This document shows, piece by piece, positions 43,200 through 50,664 of a stretch of 64,000 bases of DNA (the stretch's first letter is position 1; the number at the start of each line of letters is the position of its first letter). Source of the stretch: JAZDRH01 sp047470865. Its GTDB lineage: Bacteria > Pseudomonadota > Gammaproteobacteria > Pseudomonadales > Pseudomonadaceae. The notes under the pieces were generated by a model. The model was given only the letters and a program-made list of their open reading frames with translations, searched no databases and was not told the DNA's origin. The stretch is from the NCBI RefSeq assembly GCF_047470865.1, contig NZ_JAZDRH010000004.1, forward strand, positions 1 through 64,000. The letters are read 5' to 3'. The translations under genes and the position numbers were made by a program.

Positions 43200-43766
43200 A
43201 TGAAAACCCAGCAAATAACCACCTCAAACCTACTCTTACGCCAGTGGCAAGATTCTGACTATGACGCCTTCGCTCGCTTAAATGCAGATGCCAATAACAT
43301 GCGTTTTTTCCCTGCACCTCTAGCGCGTGAAGAAAGCGATCATCTAGCTAATCGTTGCCGAGATTTAATTAATCAACGCGGCTGGGGGTTTTGGGCTGTT
43401 GAAGAAGTACTTTCTGGCCAATTTATTGGTTGCGTTGGTTTGCATGCTCCAGATTATCAACTGCCTGTTTCACCTTGTGTTGAAGTGGGCTGGCGATTAC
43501 TACCTGAGTTTCAAGGTAAAGGCTATGCCACAGAAGCAGCTCAAGCAGCATTAGGCTTTGGCTTTAATGAGCTTCATCTTGATGAAATCATTGCTTTTAC
43601 TACTTTGACTAATCTGCCCTCACAAGCGGTTATGCGACGCCTAGGTATGCAGCGTGATTTTAATAATGACTTTGATCACCCTCTGCTTGATCCGCAACAC
43701 CCATTAGTACGTCATTGTCTGTATCGTCTATCGCAGCAGGACTGGTTCAATCTTAAAAATAGCTAA
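43200..43766 (+). CDS. GNAT-family N-acetyltransferase, RimJ-like
   Basis: A 188-residue acetyltransferase of the RimJ/RimL type: LLLRQWQDSDYDAFARLN at the start, VEVGWRLLPEFQGKGYATEAA as the acetyl-CoA loop (Q.KGYA) and NLPSQAVMRRLGMQRDFNNDF as motif B. The substrate is unknown; proteins of this type acetylate amino groups of small molecules or protein N-termini. Last gene of the run that begins after gatB. Confidence 0.88.
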   Translation: MKTQQITTSNLLLRQWQDSDYDAFARLNADANNMRFFPAPLAREESDHLANRCRDLINQRGWGFWAVEEVLSGQFIGCVGLHAPDYQLPVSPCVEVGWRLLPEFQGKGYATEAAQAALGFGFNELHLDEIIAFTTLTNLPSQAVMRRLGMQRDFNNDFDHPLLDPQHPLVRHCLYRLSQQDWFNLKNS

Positions 43767-43932
43767 CCTATTATCCACTAATACAGGCTTAATCTAAGCC
43801 TATTAAATTTTTTGGGCTAATTCAGACTACTGATACATAGCGCTAGAACAACACATAAGTTGCTAGCTTTCCTCCTTATAGCGACTAAAATATACTCAGT
43901 TTTGTTTTGCCTTCTTTGGCTCGGAGATCATT

Positions 43933-45018
43933 ATGGAAATTGCCCTATACCTTATAGCAGGCTTTATATTACTGGTTATAGGGGCTGAACTCTTGGTGCG
44001 TGGCGCGGCTCGCCTCGCTGCTGGCTTTGGTATCTCACCGTTAATTATTGGCTTAACTATTGTTGCCTTTGGTACTAGCGCACCTGAAATGGCGGTTAGT
44101 ACTCAATCTGCAATCAATGGCCAAGGCGATATCGCCATAGGCAACGTTGTTGGTAGTAACATCTTGAATGTTCTATTAATTTTGGGTTTATCGGCGGTTA
44201 TCACGCCTTTAGTAGTTACCCGCCGTTTAGTCACCATTGATGTGCCTATTATGATTGCAGCCAGCGCATTAGCTTGGGCGCTGGCTATTGATGGCAGCTA
44301 TTCTCGCGCAGATGGCTTGATTTTATTCGCCGCTATTTTAGCCTACACAGGCTATCTTATTTTCGACAGTATTCGTAAGCGTAATAAAGGCGAGGCCATT
44401 GAAGTCGATGATGAATACACTGCAGATAACGAGCCTAATTCAGCAAAAACCACAGCCAAGAACATTGCCTTAATTATAGTTGGCTTAGTGATGCTCGTAG
44501 CTGGATCTGATTTACTGGTGAAAGGCGCGGTCAGTTTAGCGACATTATTAGGCTTATCTGAGTTGGTGATTGGCTTAACTATTGTCGCTATAGGTACATC
44601 ATTACCTGAGCTAGCAACTTCCGTCATCGCAGCGATGAAAGGCCAGCGTGATATTGCAGTAGGTAATATTGTAGGTAGCAACCTATTTAACTTATTAGCG
44701 GTATTAGGCCTAGCGGGGTTAGTTTCGCCACAAGCCATTGAGATTTCAAAACAAGCTATTACGTTTGATTTTCCAATTATGATGATAGTTGCTGTTGCCT
44801 GCCTGCCAATTTTCTTCACCAGCTTTAAAGTTAGCCGTTGGGAAGGTTGGCTATTTATCCTGTATTACATTATTTATACAGCTTATATTATTTTAGGCAG
44901 CCAAAATTTTGCTTATATGGATCAATTCTCTAGCGCAGTGCTTTATTATGCAGCACCTGTTACCTTGATTATTTTAGCGCTATCCCTGTTGTTAAACTTT
45001 AAAAAATCAAAATTGTAA
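43933..45018 (+). CDS. Calcium/sodium antiporter, CaCA superfamily (YrbG-like)
   Basis: Inner-membrane cation antiporter. The 361-residue product has two inverted homologous halves with the alpha repeats at about 40-85 (IVAFGTSAPEMAVS...IGNVVGSNILNVL) and 220-265 (IVAIGTSLPELATS...VGNIVGSNLFNLL), which hold the ion-binding acidic residues, and a charged cytoplasmic loop between (about 150-180). Around 10 membrane helices. A TATACT at 43891 may be the -10. Ion specificity is inferred from the family. Confidence 0.92.
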   Translation: MEIALYLIAGFILLVIGAELLVRGAARLAAGFGISPLIIGLTIVAFGTSAPEMAVSTQSAINGQGDIAIGNVVGSNILNVLLILGLSAVITPLVVTRRLVTIDVPIMIAASALAWALAIDGSYSRADGLILFAAILAYTGYLIFDSIRKRNKGEAIEVDDEYTADNEPNSAKTTAKNIALIIVGLVMLVAGSDLLVKGAVSLATLLGLSELVIGLTIVAIGTSLPELATSVIAAMKGQRDIAVGNIVGSNLFNLLAVLGLAGLVSPQAIEISKQAITFDFPIMMIVAVACLPIFFTSFKVSRWEGWLFILYYIIYTAYIILGSQNFAYMDQFSSAVLYYAAPVTLIILALSLLLNFKKSKL

Positions 45019-45024
45019 CCTTTC

Positions 45025-45059
45025 AGTTACTCAAGCACTAAAACAGTGCTTGAGTAACT
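45025..45059. terminator. Perfect 15-bp hairpin between convergent genes
   Basis: AGTTACTCAAGCACT (45025-45039) pairs with AGTGCTTGAGTAACT (45045-45059), loop AAAAC. No clear T run on either side. The stop codon of the minus-strand gene lies within the stem. Position suggests a shared terminator for the antiporter gene and the convergent gene. Confidence 0.65.
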
Positions 45060-46035
45060 AATTAAGTACTCTTTCTAAGTGAAGCAATTCATCAAACTCC
45101 AACATAATTTCGTTATACAGCTCAAGCTCGCCTAGGTTTTCTATTAATGTTTGGTTAGTTTCTAGCATTTCAAATAACGGTAATTGCTTAGAAATAGCAA
45201 AGCTATCATCCGTATTTAAATAAAACTTAATCAGCTTAAGTACTTGGTAAATAGAGAAGGCTAGATCCTCTTCCTTTAATGCGCTCTGCCAAACCTCAAG
45301 CAAAGATATACCCTGCGCTTTCAAAGCTTGATAGGTTGCCCAAACACTACCTGTTCCCCAATCTACTGCTTCCCAGCTTGGAGAAAATAGCAAGCGCTGC
45401 AAATAGCTTCTACCCAACTCACCTGTTAAACCAAATGCATAAATAATGCCGCCATTACTATCGGTTGAACAGAGCTCACCTAGCTCCCATAGTTTATCTA
45501 ACCACGCCGCTTGTTTTTGTAAGGGAAGCTTACAAACCAACACAGGTATGTATTCATCAAATAAATGCTTACCTAAACAAAGCTGTAACTTACTTTCAAT
45601 AGATTGTTGGTGGCTTAATAAGTCAAAGTGAAGCAAGGCTAACACACTGGTTTGATAAATCGCGTAATCCGCATCTGTATCTACTTCTTCAAATATGAGG
45701 TTACATAAAAAAGTTTTCATAGCCGCATGCTTTTTCTTTGCTAGCACTTCAATTACACAGCAATACGCCTCTGAATGCTGATCCTTTATATAAGCGGCAT
45801 TCTGCACGAAGAAATAATCATACAAACGCTCTGCAAAAGCGGGGTCTATTTCTGACTCAATAAGCCTAAGTACAGCATATAAGGCCAAGGGATCCTGCCA
45901 ATAACCGGCCTTTAATAGCGTCTTCTGTTGTGCATCATTATTTAGTGATAAGCGTAAAATAAGTTGCTGTGCTCGCTGCCTACTTTTAGGACCATCGAGT
46001 AAACAATCTATAAGTTGCTGGGCAAAATTGCTCAT
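45058..46035 (-). CDS. Unrecognised protein, possibly helical-repeat
   Basis: A 325-residue soluble protein, rich in Leu and in acidic residues, with no signal peptide or membrane segment. Regular short amphipathic helices (for example RAQQLILRLSLNNDAQQKTLL, and YCCVIEVLAKKKHAAMKTFLCNLIF) suggest a HEAT-like helical repeat. I recognise no catalytic motif. Lies alone, convergent with the antiporter gene and divergent from a LysE-family gene. Base composition looks like its neighbours, so there is no sign of recent transfer. Confidence 0.7.
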   Translation of the reverse strand: MSNFAQQLIDCLLDGPKSRQRAQQLILRLSLNNDAQQKTLLKAGYWQDPLALYAVLRLIESEIDPAFAERLYDYFFVQNAAYIKDQHSEAYCCVIEVLAKKKHAAMKTFLCNLIFEEVDTDADYAIYQTSVLALLHFDLLSHQQSIESKLQLCLGKHLFDEYIPVLVCKLPLQKQAAWLDKLWELGELCSTDSNGGIIYAFGLTGELGRSYLQRLLFSPSWEAVDWGTGSVWATYQALKAQGISLLEVWQSALKEEDLAFSIYQVLKLIKFYLNTDDSFAISKQLPLFEMLETNQTLIENLGELELYNEIMLEFDELLHLERVLN

Positions 46036-46125
46036 AACACTCCTAAAATTACAGTGAGTAGGTTCTTTTTCACTGTTTTTTTTTGTTAGACTCAGGTTTT
46101 GCTCATCATAAGGCGAGTACCTCTA

Positions 46126-46719
46126 TTGATCCCCATTTTTCTCGCAGTGGTCTTAACTATTCTGTTAACACCTGGACCAACCAATACGTTACTGGCATCG
46201 GCTGGTGCTCAACTAGGCATGCGCCGTGCTTGTCCGTTAATTTTTATTGAGGCTCTTGGCTATTTGAGCGCTATTAGCTTTTGGGGATATTTTACAGGTG
46301 CACTGGCCCAGCTTTTTCCAAGCTTACCTCCCATCATTCAATTAATGAGTGCTTTTTATATTCTGTATCTGGCTTTAAAACTCTGGCGTAGCTCTCAATC
46401 ACACCTTGCCTTACAACAGGGTATTCGCCAACATGAGGTATTCTTAGCCACCCTACTTAATCCTAAAGCATTAATTTTGGCTACAGTCGTGTTTCCTATA
46501 CAAACATGGCAAGACATGGCGCATTACAGCCTTTATACAGGGCTATTTCTTATGCTACTAGTCCCTATTGCTAGCTTTTGGATATTTCTAGGTTCTTTAC
46601 TTAAATCCAGTGAAGGACGCTGGTTTAATCAGCGTCGTTTACAAAAAGTAGCGGCCATTGTGCTTTTCAGTTTTGCTATTCCTCTAAGTTATTCAGCAGC
46701 GACAGCACTACAAAATTAA
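46126..46719 (+). CDS. LysE-family transporter
   Basis: Six-helix inner-membrane protein of the LysE superfamily: LTPGPTNTLLASAGAQLGMRRA near the N-terminus and LATLLNPKALILATVVFP in the middle are the family motifs. From TTG 46126 the product is 197 residues. This start is chosen because AAGGCGAG lies 8 bases upstream; a TTG at 46099 opens a frame 9 codons longer with a worse site. Substrate unknown. Less like LeuE than the other LysE-family gene in this window. Confidence 0.82.
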   Translation: MIPIFLAVVLTILLTPGPTNTLLASAGAQLGMRRACPLIFIEALGYLSAISFWGYFTGALAQLFPSLPPIIQLMSAFYILYLALKLWRSSQSHLALQQGIRQHEVFLATLLNPKALILATVVFPIQTWQDMAHYSLYTGLFLMLLVPIASFWIFLGSLLKSSEGRWFNQRRLQKVAAIVLFSFAIPLSYSAATALQN

Positions 46720-46822
46720 TCATGAAATCCAACATTCAACTTTGCAGCGCTTTGAGCACTGCGTACTACCTAAATCCCAAGTAATTACCTAGAATTGCTG
46801 CAATATTTCTTGAGCTCACTGT

Positions 46823-48649
46823 ATGAATTACCCCTTACTTTGGGTGTTAGCCCTACTGCTTATCGCTATTACATTCTTTATTCGCAACAAGCCACGTATG
46901 GATGTAGTCGCTTTATTAATGGTAGTTGCACTGCCATTAACTGGTGTTCTCAGCGTAGATGAAGCATTGCGCGGTTTTAGTGACCAAAGCGTGATCGTTA
47001 TTGCTGCATTATTTGTGATCGGTGATGGCTTAGTGCGTACAGGAATCGCCAACAAAATGGGCGAGCTGCTAATGAAGCACTCTGGGCAGAGTGAAATTCG
47101 TTTAATAGTGATGCTAATGCTGGCCGTAGGCGCACTAGGCTCAGTAATGAGTTCTACTGGCGTAGTAGCTATTTTTATTCCTGTTGTATTAAGTATTGCC
47201 ACACAATTAAAAATTTCGCCATCTCGTTTAATGATGCCTTTATGCTTTGCTGGACTCATTAGTGGCATGCTCACTTTAGTCGCCACGCCTCCAAACATGG
47301 TCGTACAAAGCGAGTTGCAACGCTCTGGAGAAACAGGCTTTAGCTTTTTCTCATTTGCACCAATGGGCGTCATTATTATGGGTTTAGGCATTGTGTATAT
47401 GTTGGTAGTGCGTAAATGGCTCGACCGAACAGACAACAATAGTGACGCAGAAACACGCTACAACATTTCAGACCTTGTTCGTGAGTATAACTTAGAAGAG
47501 CGCAGTCGACGCTTACGTGTAAAATCAGGTTCAAGCCTTGCAGGGCAAGCGCTCAACGAACTGCAGTTACGCAAACAATATGGCATCAATGTTATTGCCA
47601 TTGAGCGCCAACGCCGATTTCGTGTAAAGCTCATTACAGCAACAGGAAATACGGAACTTTACGCTGGCGATGTACTATTAGTCGATATTGTTAGCCCTGC
47701 TATCGCTCTACTAGGCTCTTACTATGAGCTCGGCTTAGAGCCTGTGAGCTTTAAAGAAAGCTATTTCAGCAGTCATCACCGTGAATTAGGCTTAGCTGAA
47801 GTAATGATTCCCCCTTCTTCTAAACTCATTGGAAAATCAATACAAGAGTTAGGTTTTCGTACTAAACGGCATCTTAATGTCATCGGCTTACAGCGCAAAC
47901 AACAAGCTATTGACGGCTTATTGATTGATGAAACCCTAGAGTCTTCAGATACTTTACTAGTAGCAGGCTACTGGGAAGATATTCGACGCCTACAAGGAAA
48001 AAGCCGTGACTTTTTGGTGTTGAGTCTGCCCGCCGAGGTGGATGACGTTGCACCAGCCCTAAGCCAAGCACCGCATGCTCTATTTAGCTTAATGGTCATG
48101 GTTATTTTGATGGTCAGCGGTTTAGTTTCCAATGTAATGGCAGCTTTAATTGGTTGTTTGTTAATGGGAAAATTTCGCTGTATCAGTATTGATAGCGCTT
48201 ATAAATGCATTAACTGGCCAAGCTTAATTTTAATTGTTGGTATGCTACCTTTCGCAACAGCGCTCCAGAAAACTGGCGGTATTGATCTAGCTGTTAATGG
48301 TTTAATGCGATTAATGGGGGACGCTGGACCACATATTATTTTGGCTGGCTTATTTGCCGCAACAGCTATTACAGGATTGTTTATTTCTAATACAGCTACA
48401 GCTGTTTTAATGGCACCTATCGCTATTGCTACAGCAAAAGTTCTAGGCGTTGCCGTTGAGCCTTTTGCGATGACGGTTGCCATTGCAGCCTCCGCTGCCT
48501 TTATGACGCCTATTTCCTCCCCCGTTAATACCTTAGTTATGGGCCCTGGACGTTATCAATTTGCTGATTTTTTAAAAGTAGGCGTTCCCTTCACCATTAT
48601 TGTAATGTTGGCAACTGTAATGTTTATTCCGATTTTCTTCCCATTCTAA
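46823..48649 (+). CDS. SLC13/DASS-family permease with two TrkA-C domains
   Basis: Inner-membrane anion transporter of 608 residues. The first half (1-195) holds about 5 membrane segments and ALGSVMSSTGVVAIFIPV with PPNM at about 158, the family substrate loop; the middle (about 205-400) is soluble and has two RCK_C/TrkA-C regulatory domains; the second half (about 405-608) has the second transport repeat with FISNTATAVLMAPIAI and MTPISSPVNTLVMGPG. Substrates in the family include dicarboxylates and sulfate; not resolved here. Confidence 0.9.
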   Translation: MNYPLLWVLALLLIAITFFIRNKPRMDVVALLMVVALPLTGVLSVDEALRGFSDQSVIVIAALFVIGDGLVRTGIANKMGELLMKHSGQSEIRLIVMLMLAVGALGSVMSSTGVVAIFIPVVLSIATQLKISPSRLMMPLCFAGLISGMLTLVATPPNMVVQSELQRSGETGFSFFSFAPMGVIIMGLGIVYMLVVRKWLDRTDNNSDAETRYNISDLVREYNLEERSRRLRVKSGSSLAGQALNELQLRKQYGINVIAIERQRRFRVKLITATGNTELYAGDVLLVDIVSPAIALLGSYYELGLEPVSFKESYFSSHHRELGLAEVMIPPSSKLIGKSIQELGFRTKRHLNVIGLQRKQQAIDGLLIDETLESSDTLLVAGYWEDIRRLQGKSRDFLVLSLPAEVDDVAPALSQAPHALFSLMVMVILMVSGLVSNVMAALIGCLLMGKFRCISIDSAYKCINWPSLILIVGMLPFATALQKTGGIDLAVNGLMRLMGDAGPHIILAGLFAATAITGLFISNTATAVLMAPIAIATAKVLGVAVEPFAMTVAIAASAAFMTPISSPVNTLVMGPGRYQFADFLKVGVPFTIIVMLATVMFIPIFFPF

Positions 48650-48722
48650 AAACACTAAGCACATAGTCGTTGCACAAGATAACTCTTTGCTAGTCCCCTA
48701 ACGTCTTTTAAGCAGCCGATGG

Positions 48723-49034
48723 CTAATCTCCATAAGCTATCAAGCTAATCTCTTGACTACTGCTAGCTTTCAAATAACAAGAAAACTCAATATAAGCTAA
48801 GGTTTGTTGTTTATTTCTATTTAAATCAGTTTGTTCAACCCATTGCTGTACAGCTTGAATCAATATTCGCTGATGGTCAGGGCCTAACCTTGTATCAGCA
48901 TAGGGATCAAGCACTATGCCTGTGCGATATTTCAACTGTAAAAACAGTGGTTCTAATAGGCTAAGTAACTGATCATTTAATGAAAAGCACCATTCACGGG
49001 TAGTTAAATTATGAAAATCAAGTGCCACCTTCAT
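48723..49034 (-). CDS. Small unrecognised protein downstream of rlmF
   Basis: A 103-residue soluble protein with NLTTREWCFSLNDQLLSLLEP and VLDPYADTRLGPDHQRILI. No signal peptide or membrane segment; I recognise no family. GGGGGAG is only 1 base from the ATG at 49034, but 8 bases from a GTG at 49028, so the latter may be the true start. It begins 16 bases after the rlmF stop in the same direction. Confidence 0.65.
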   Translation of the reverse strand: MKVALDFHNLTTREWCFSLNDQLLSLLEPLFLQLKYRTGIVLDPYADTRLGPDHQRILIQAVQQWVEQTDLNRNKQQTLAYIEFSCYLKASSSQEISLIAYGD

Positions 49035-49050
49035 GCTCCCCCTATTATGC

Positions 49051-50013
49051 CTACAGTTGACTTAACCATAGTTTACGTTGCTGAGCATCCATGAAACTCC
49101 AGGCGATAAAACGGCTTTGCTTTTGCCCTTGTGCCATAGTCACAACTTTAACCTCACTAGCATGCACATCCATTAAGGCGCGCTTGGCTTGACGCACATT
49201 GTCTTGCTTAGATAATAAACAGCTAAACCAAAGCACTTGGTTCGCAAAAGCTTTGCTGTCTTTGATCATACGTCTGACAAAAGCCACTTCACCGCCAACA
49301 CACCAGAGCTCATTATTCTTTCCGCCAAAATTCAATGTAGGTAACTTACGTTGTGGATCTAACTTCCCTAAGTTACTCCATTTACGTTTACTACCAGAGG
49401 CTGCTTCCTGCGCATTACTATGAAAAGGTGGGTTACACATTGTCATTACAAAGCGTTCGTTCGCTTGAATGATATGACTAAAGCAAGCCTTACTCTCTTT
49501 TTGCAACCTAAACTCAATGTGCTGATATAAATTATTCTTTTGCACATTTTTACTCGCTGATTTTAGCGCTATTGGGTCAATATCTGTTCCAACCACCTGC
49601 CAGCCATAATCCAAATGGGCCAATAATGGATAAATACAATTTGCCCCTGTGCCAACATCTAATAGCTTAAGCTGCGGCTGGGGACTACTTAGCTCAACAC
49701 CATCAGCTGCCAATATATCAGCCACAGCATGCACATAATCTGCCCTACCTGGCACAGGTGGGCATAAATAACCTTCTGGGATTTGCCAAAACTGTAATTG
49801 ATACAGCGCCTTAAGTAACGCCCTATTAAAAGCCAAAACTGCCTGAGGATTTGCAAAATCAATGCTAACTTTGCCATAAGGGTTAGTAATCATAAATCGC
49901 GCCAATTCAGGGCTAACCTTAATCAGCTGAGCAAAATCATAACGCCCTTGATGGCGATTGCGGGGGTGAAAAACAGAAGAAGACACAAGCAACAGTCTCA
50001 AAATAAAAACCAT
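49051..50013 (-). CDS. rlmF: 23S rRNA adenine(1618)-N(6) methyltransferase
   Basis: Methylates A1618 of 23S rRNA. The product contains HPRNRHQGRYDF, SIDFANPQAVLAFNRALL, CPPVPGRADYVH, the SAM loop LDVGTGANCIYPLL and the N6-adenine motif NPPFH, all characteristic of RlmF. From ATG 50013 it is 320 residues; a GTG at 49986 would give 311, closer to the E. coli length of 308, and either is possible. A still longer frame to 50082 would run through the upstream array of the divergent RNA gene and is rejected. Confidence 0.93.
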   Translation of the reverse strand: MVFILRLLLVSSSVFHPRNRHQGRYDFAQLIKVSPELARFMITNPYGKVSIDFANPQAVLAFNRALLKALYQLQFWQIPEGYLCPPVPGRADYVHAVADILAADGVELSSPQPQLKLLDVGTGANCIYPLLAHLDYGWQVVGTDIDPIALKSASKNVQKNNLYQHIEFRLQKESKACFSHIIQANERFVMTMCNPPFHSNAQEAASGSKRKWSNLGKLDPQRKLPTLNFGGKNNELWCVGGEVAFVRRMIKDSKAFANQVLWFSCLLSKQDNVRQAKRALMDVHASEVKVVTMAQGQKQSRFIAWSFMDAQQRKLWLSQL

Positions 50014-50036
50014 TGTCGCACGCTTAGCTTCTACAG

Positions 50037-50127
50037 GGTAACACTTTAATAATGTAACCAACGCTCGCTTTTTGGGTAACACTTACTGGGAAGATAGGTA
50101 ACACTTTTCTTAAAACCCTAAGTAACC
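50037..50127 (+). promoter_or_regulatory. Array of GTAAC elements, candidate CbrB upstream activating sites
   Basis: Three exact copies of GGTAACACTT begin at 50037, 50075 and 50097, with two related GTAACC elements at 50054 and 50122. The GTAAC cores begin at 50038, 50054, 50076, 50098 and 50122, so the steps are 16, 22, 22 and 24 bases, mostly near two helical turns. They stand 50-140 bases upstream of a sigma-54 promoter, the normal place for an enhancer-binding protein. CbrB sites reported in pseudomonads contain GTAACA-type half-sites (from memory). Confidence 0.65.
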
Positions 50128-50177
50128 AAAAACCAAGAAAACTTATAACCCATTGATTTAAAAGAGAATAAAAAAGT

Positions 50178-50193
50178 TGGCACGACTTCTGCA
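50178..50193 (+). promoter_or_regulatory. Sigma-54 promoter of the CrcZ-like RNA
   Basis: TGGCACGACTTCTGCA has the GG (-24) and GC (-12) elements with correct spacing and matches TGGCACG-N4-TTGCA at all but one base. The predicted start is near 50204. crcZ in P. aeruginosa is also driven by sigma-54 with CbrB. Confidence 0.85.
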
Positions 50194-50315
50194 TTAATAC
50201 AAGTACAACAACAATAACAAGCAGTACCCTATAACAAGAATAATACGTAACGGCTCAACAACAATAACAATAAGAAAGGAGAGGCGCAGTTAACTGATTT
50301 TTTTGGAGAGGGATA

Positions 50316-50435
50316 GTGACAGTAGGTTGTGAAGAAAAACAAAACTGTGTTAAGCAGCACAAAGCAACTGAAAACATCACTAGCCAGCATTCAAAGAAAT
50401 ACGCTAACTCTTGGTTTCTAGATTTGGAAACCTAG
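50316..50435 (+). CDS. Possible 39-codon small protein inside the CrcZ-like RNA
   Basis: GTG at 50316-50318 follows GGAGAGGGATA, a strong Shine-Dalgarno sequence, and the frame runs 39 codons to TAG at 50433-50435. The product would begin MTVGCEEKQNCVKQHK and end SWFLDLET. It lies in the stretch between the first three and the last two CA motifs. I recognise no family and coding is unproven; the site may be chance, or Hfq-controlled. Confidence 0.35.
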   Translation: MTVGCEEKQNCVKQHKATENITSQHSKKYANSWFLDLET

Positions 50436-50491
50436 GCGATAACAATAAAAATAGCCTAACTAATAACAATAAAAAAGCAGCATGAATTGAC

Positions 50492-50516
50492 AAGGGGAAC
50501 TTCGGTTCCCCTTATT
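50492..50516 (+). terminator. UUCG-loop terminator of the CrcZ-like RNA
   Basis: AAGGGGAAC (50492-50500) pairs with GTTCCCCTT (50505-50513) around a TTCG tetraloop. The tail (ATTCATATC) is T-containing but short. The stem is very stable. Confidence 0.75.
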
Positions 50517-50664
50517 CATATCTAAAGCTGTGCGTTTTACACATTCATTTCATCCTCTTCAAGTGCTAGAATCCATCTCCGTAATAGATACCTGCTAATC
50601 CAAAGCTACCCCAACTGCATAGCTGATTGCTGTATCTCCATCTACCTTTTACTAGAAGTTACTC

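Larger units (their letters stand above)
50204..50516 (+). ncRNA. crcZ: CrcZ-like small RNA (Hfq/Crc decoy)
   Basis: A roughly 310-base region without a conserved protein gene lies just upstream of pcnB, the position of crcZ in P. aeruginosa (cbrB-crcZ-pcnB). It has five A/C-rich CA motifs: about 50206-50220, 50231-50243, 50256-50273, 50439-50451 and 50460-50476, in forms such as AACAACAATAACAA. CrcZ binds Hfq with Crc through such motifs and lifts carbon catabolite repression. One motif sits in the loop of a TAGGC/GCCTA hairpin (50433-50458). A sigma-54 promoter precedes it and a UUCG hairpin ends it. Unlike P. aeruginosa, cbrB is not next to it. Function is inferred from position, promoter and motifs. 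Confidence 0.85.

Noticed and set aside
46720..46822. Spacer between the LysE-family and SLC13 genes, examined for an RNA or promoter
   Set aside because: No convincing hairpin, promoter or frame was seen.
46828..47439. 203-codon minus-strand frame opposite the SLC13 permease gene
   Set aside because: The plus-strand product has clear family motifs and membrane pattern; the antisense translation has none.
50014..50082. N-terminal extension of rlmF to 50082
   Set aside because: The added 23 residues are unlike RlmF and overlap the GTAAC array upstream of the CrcZ-like RNA.
50204..50516. A/C-rich repeats read as mere low-complexity sequence
   Set aside because: Promoter, position before pcnB, five CA motifs and a terminator together make an RNA gene far more likely.
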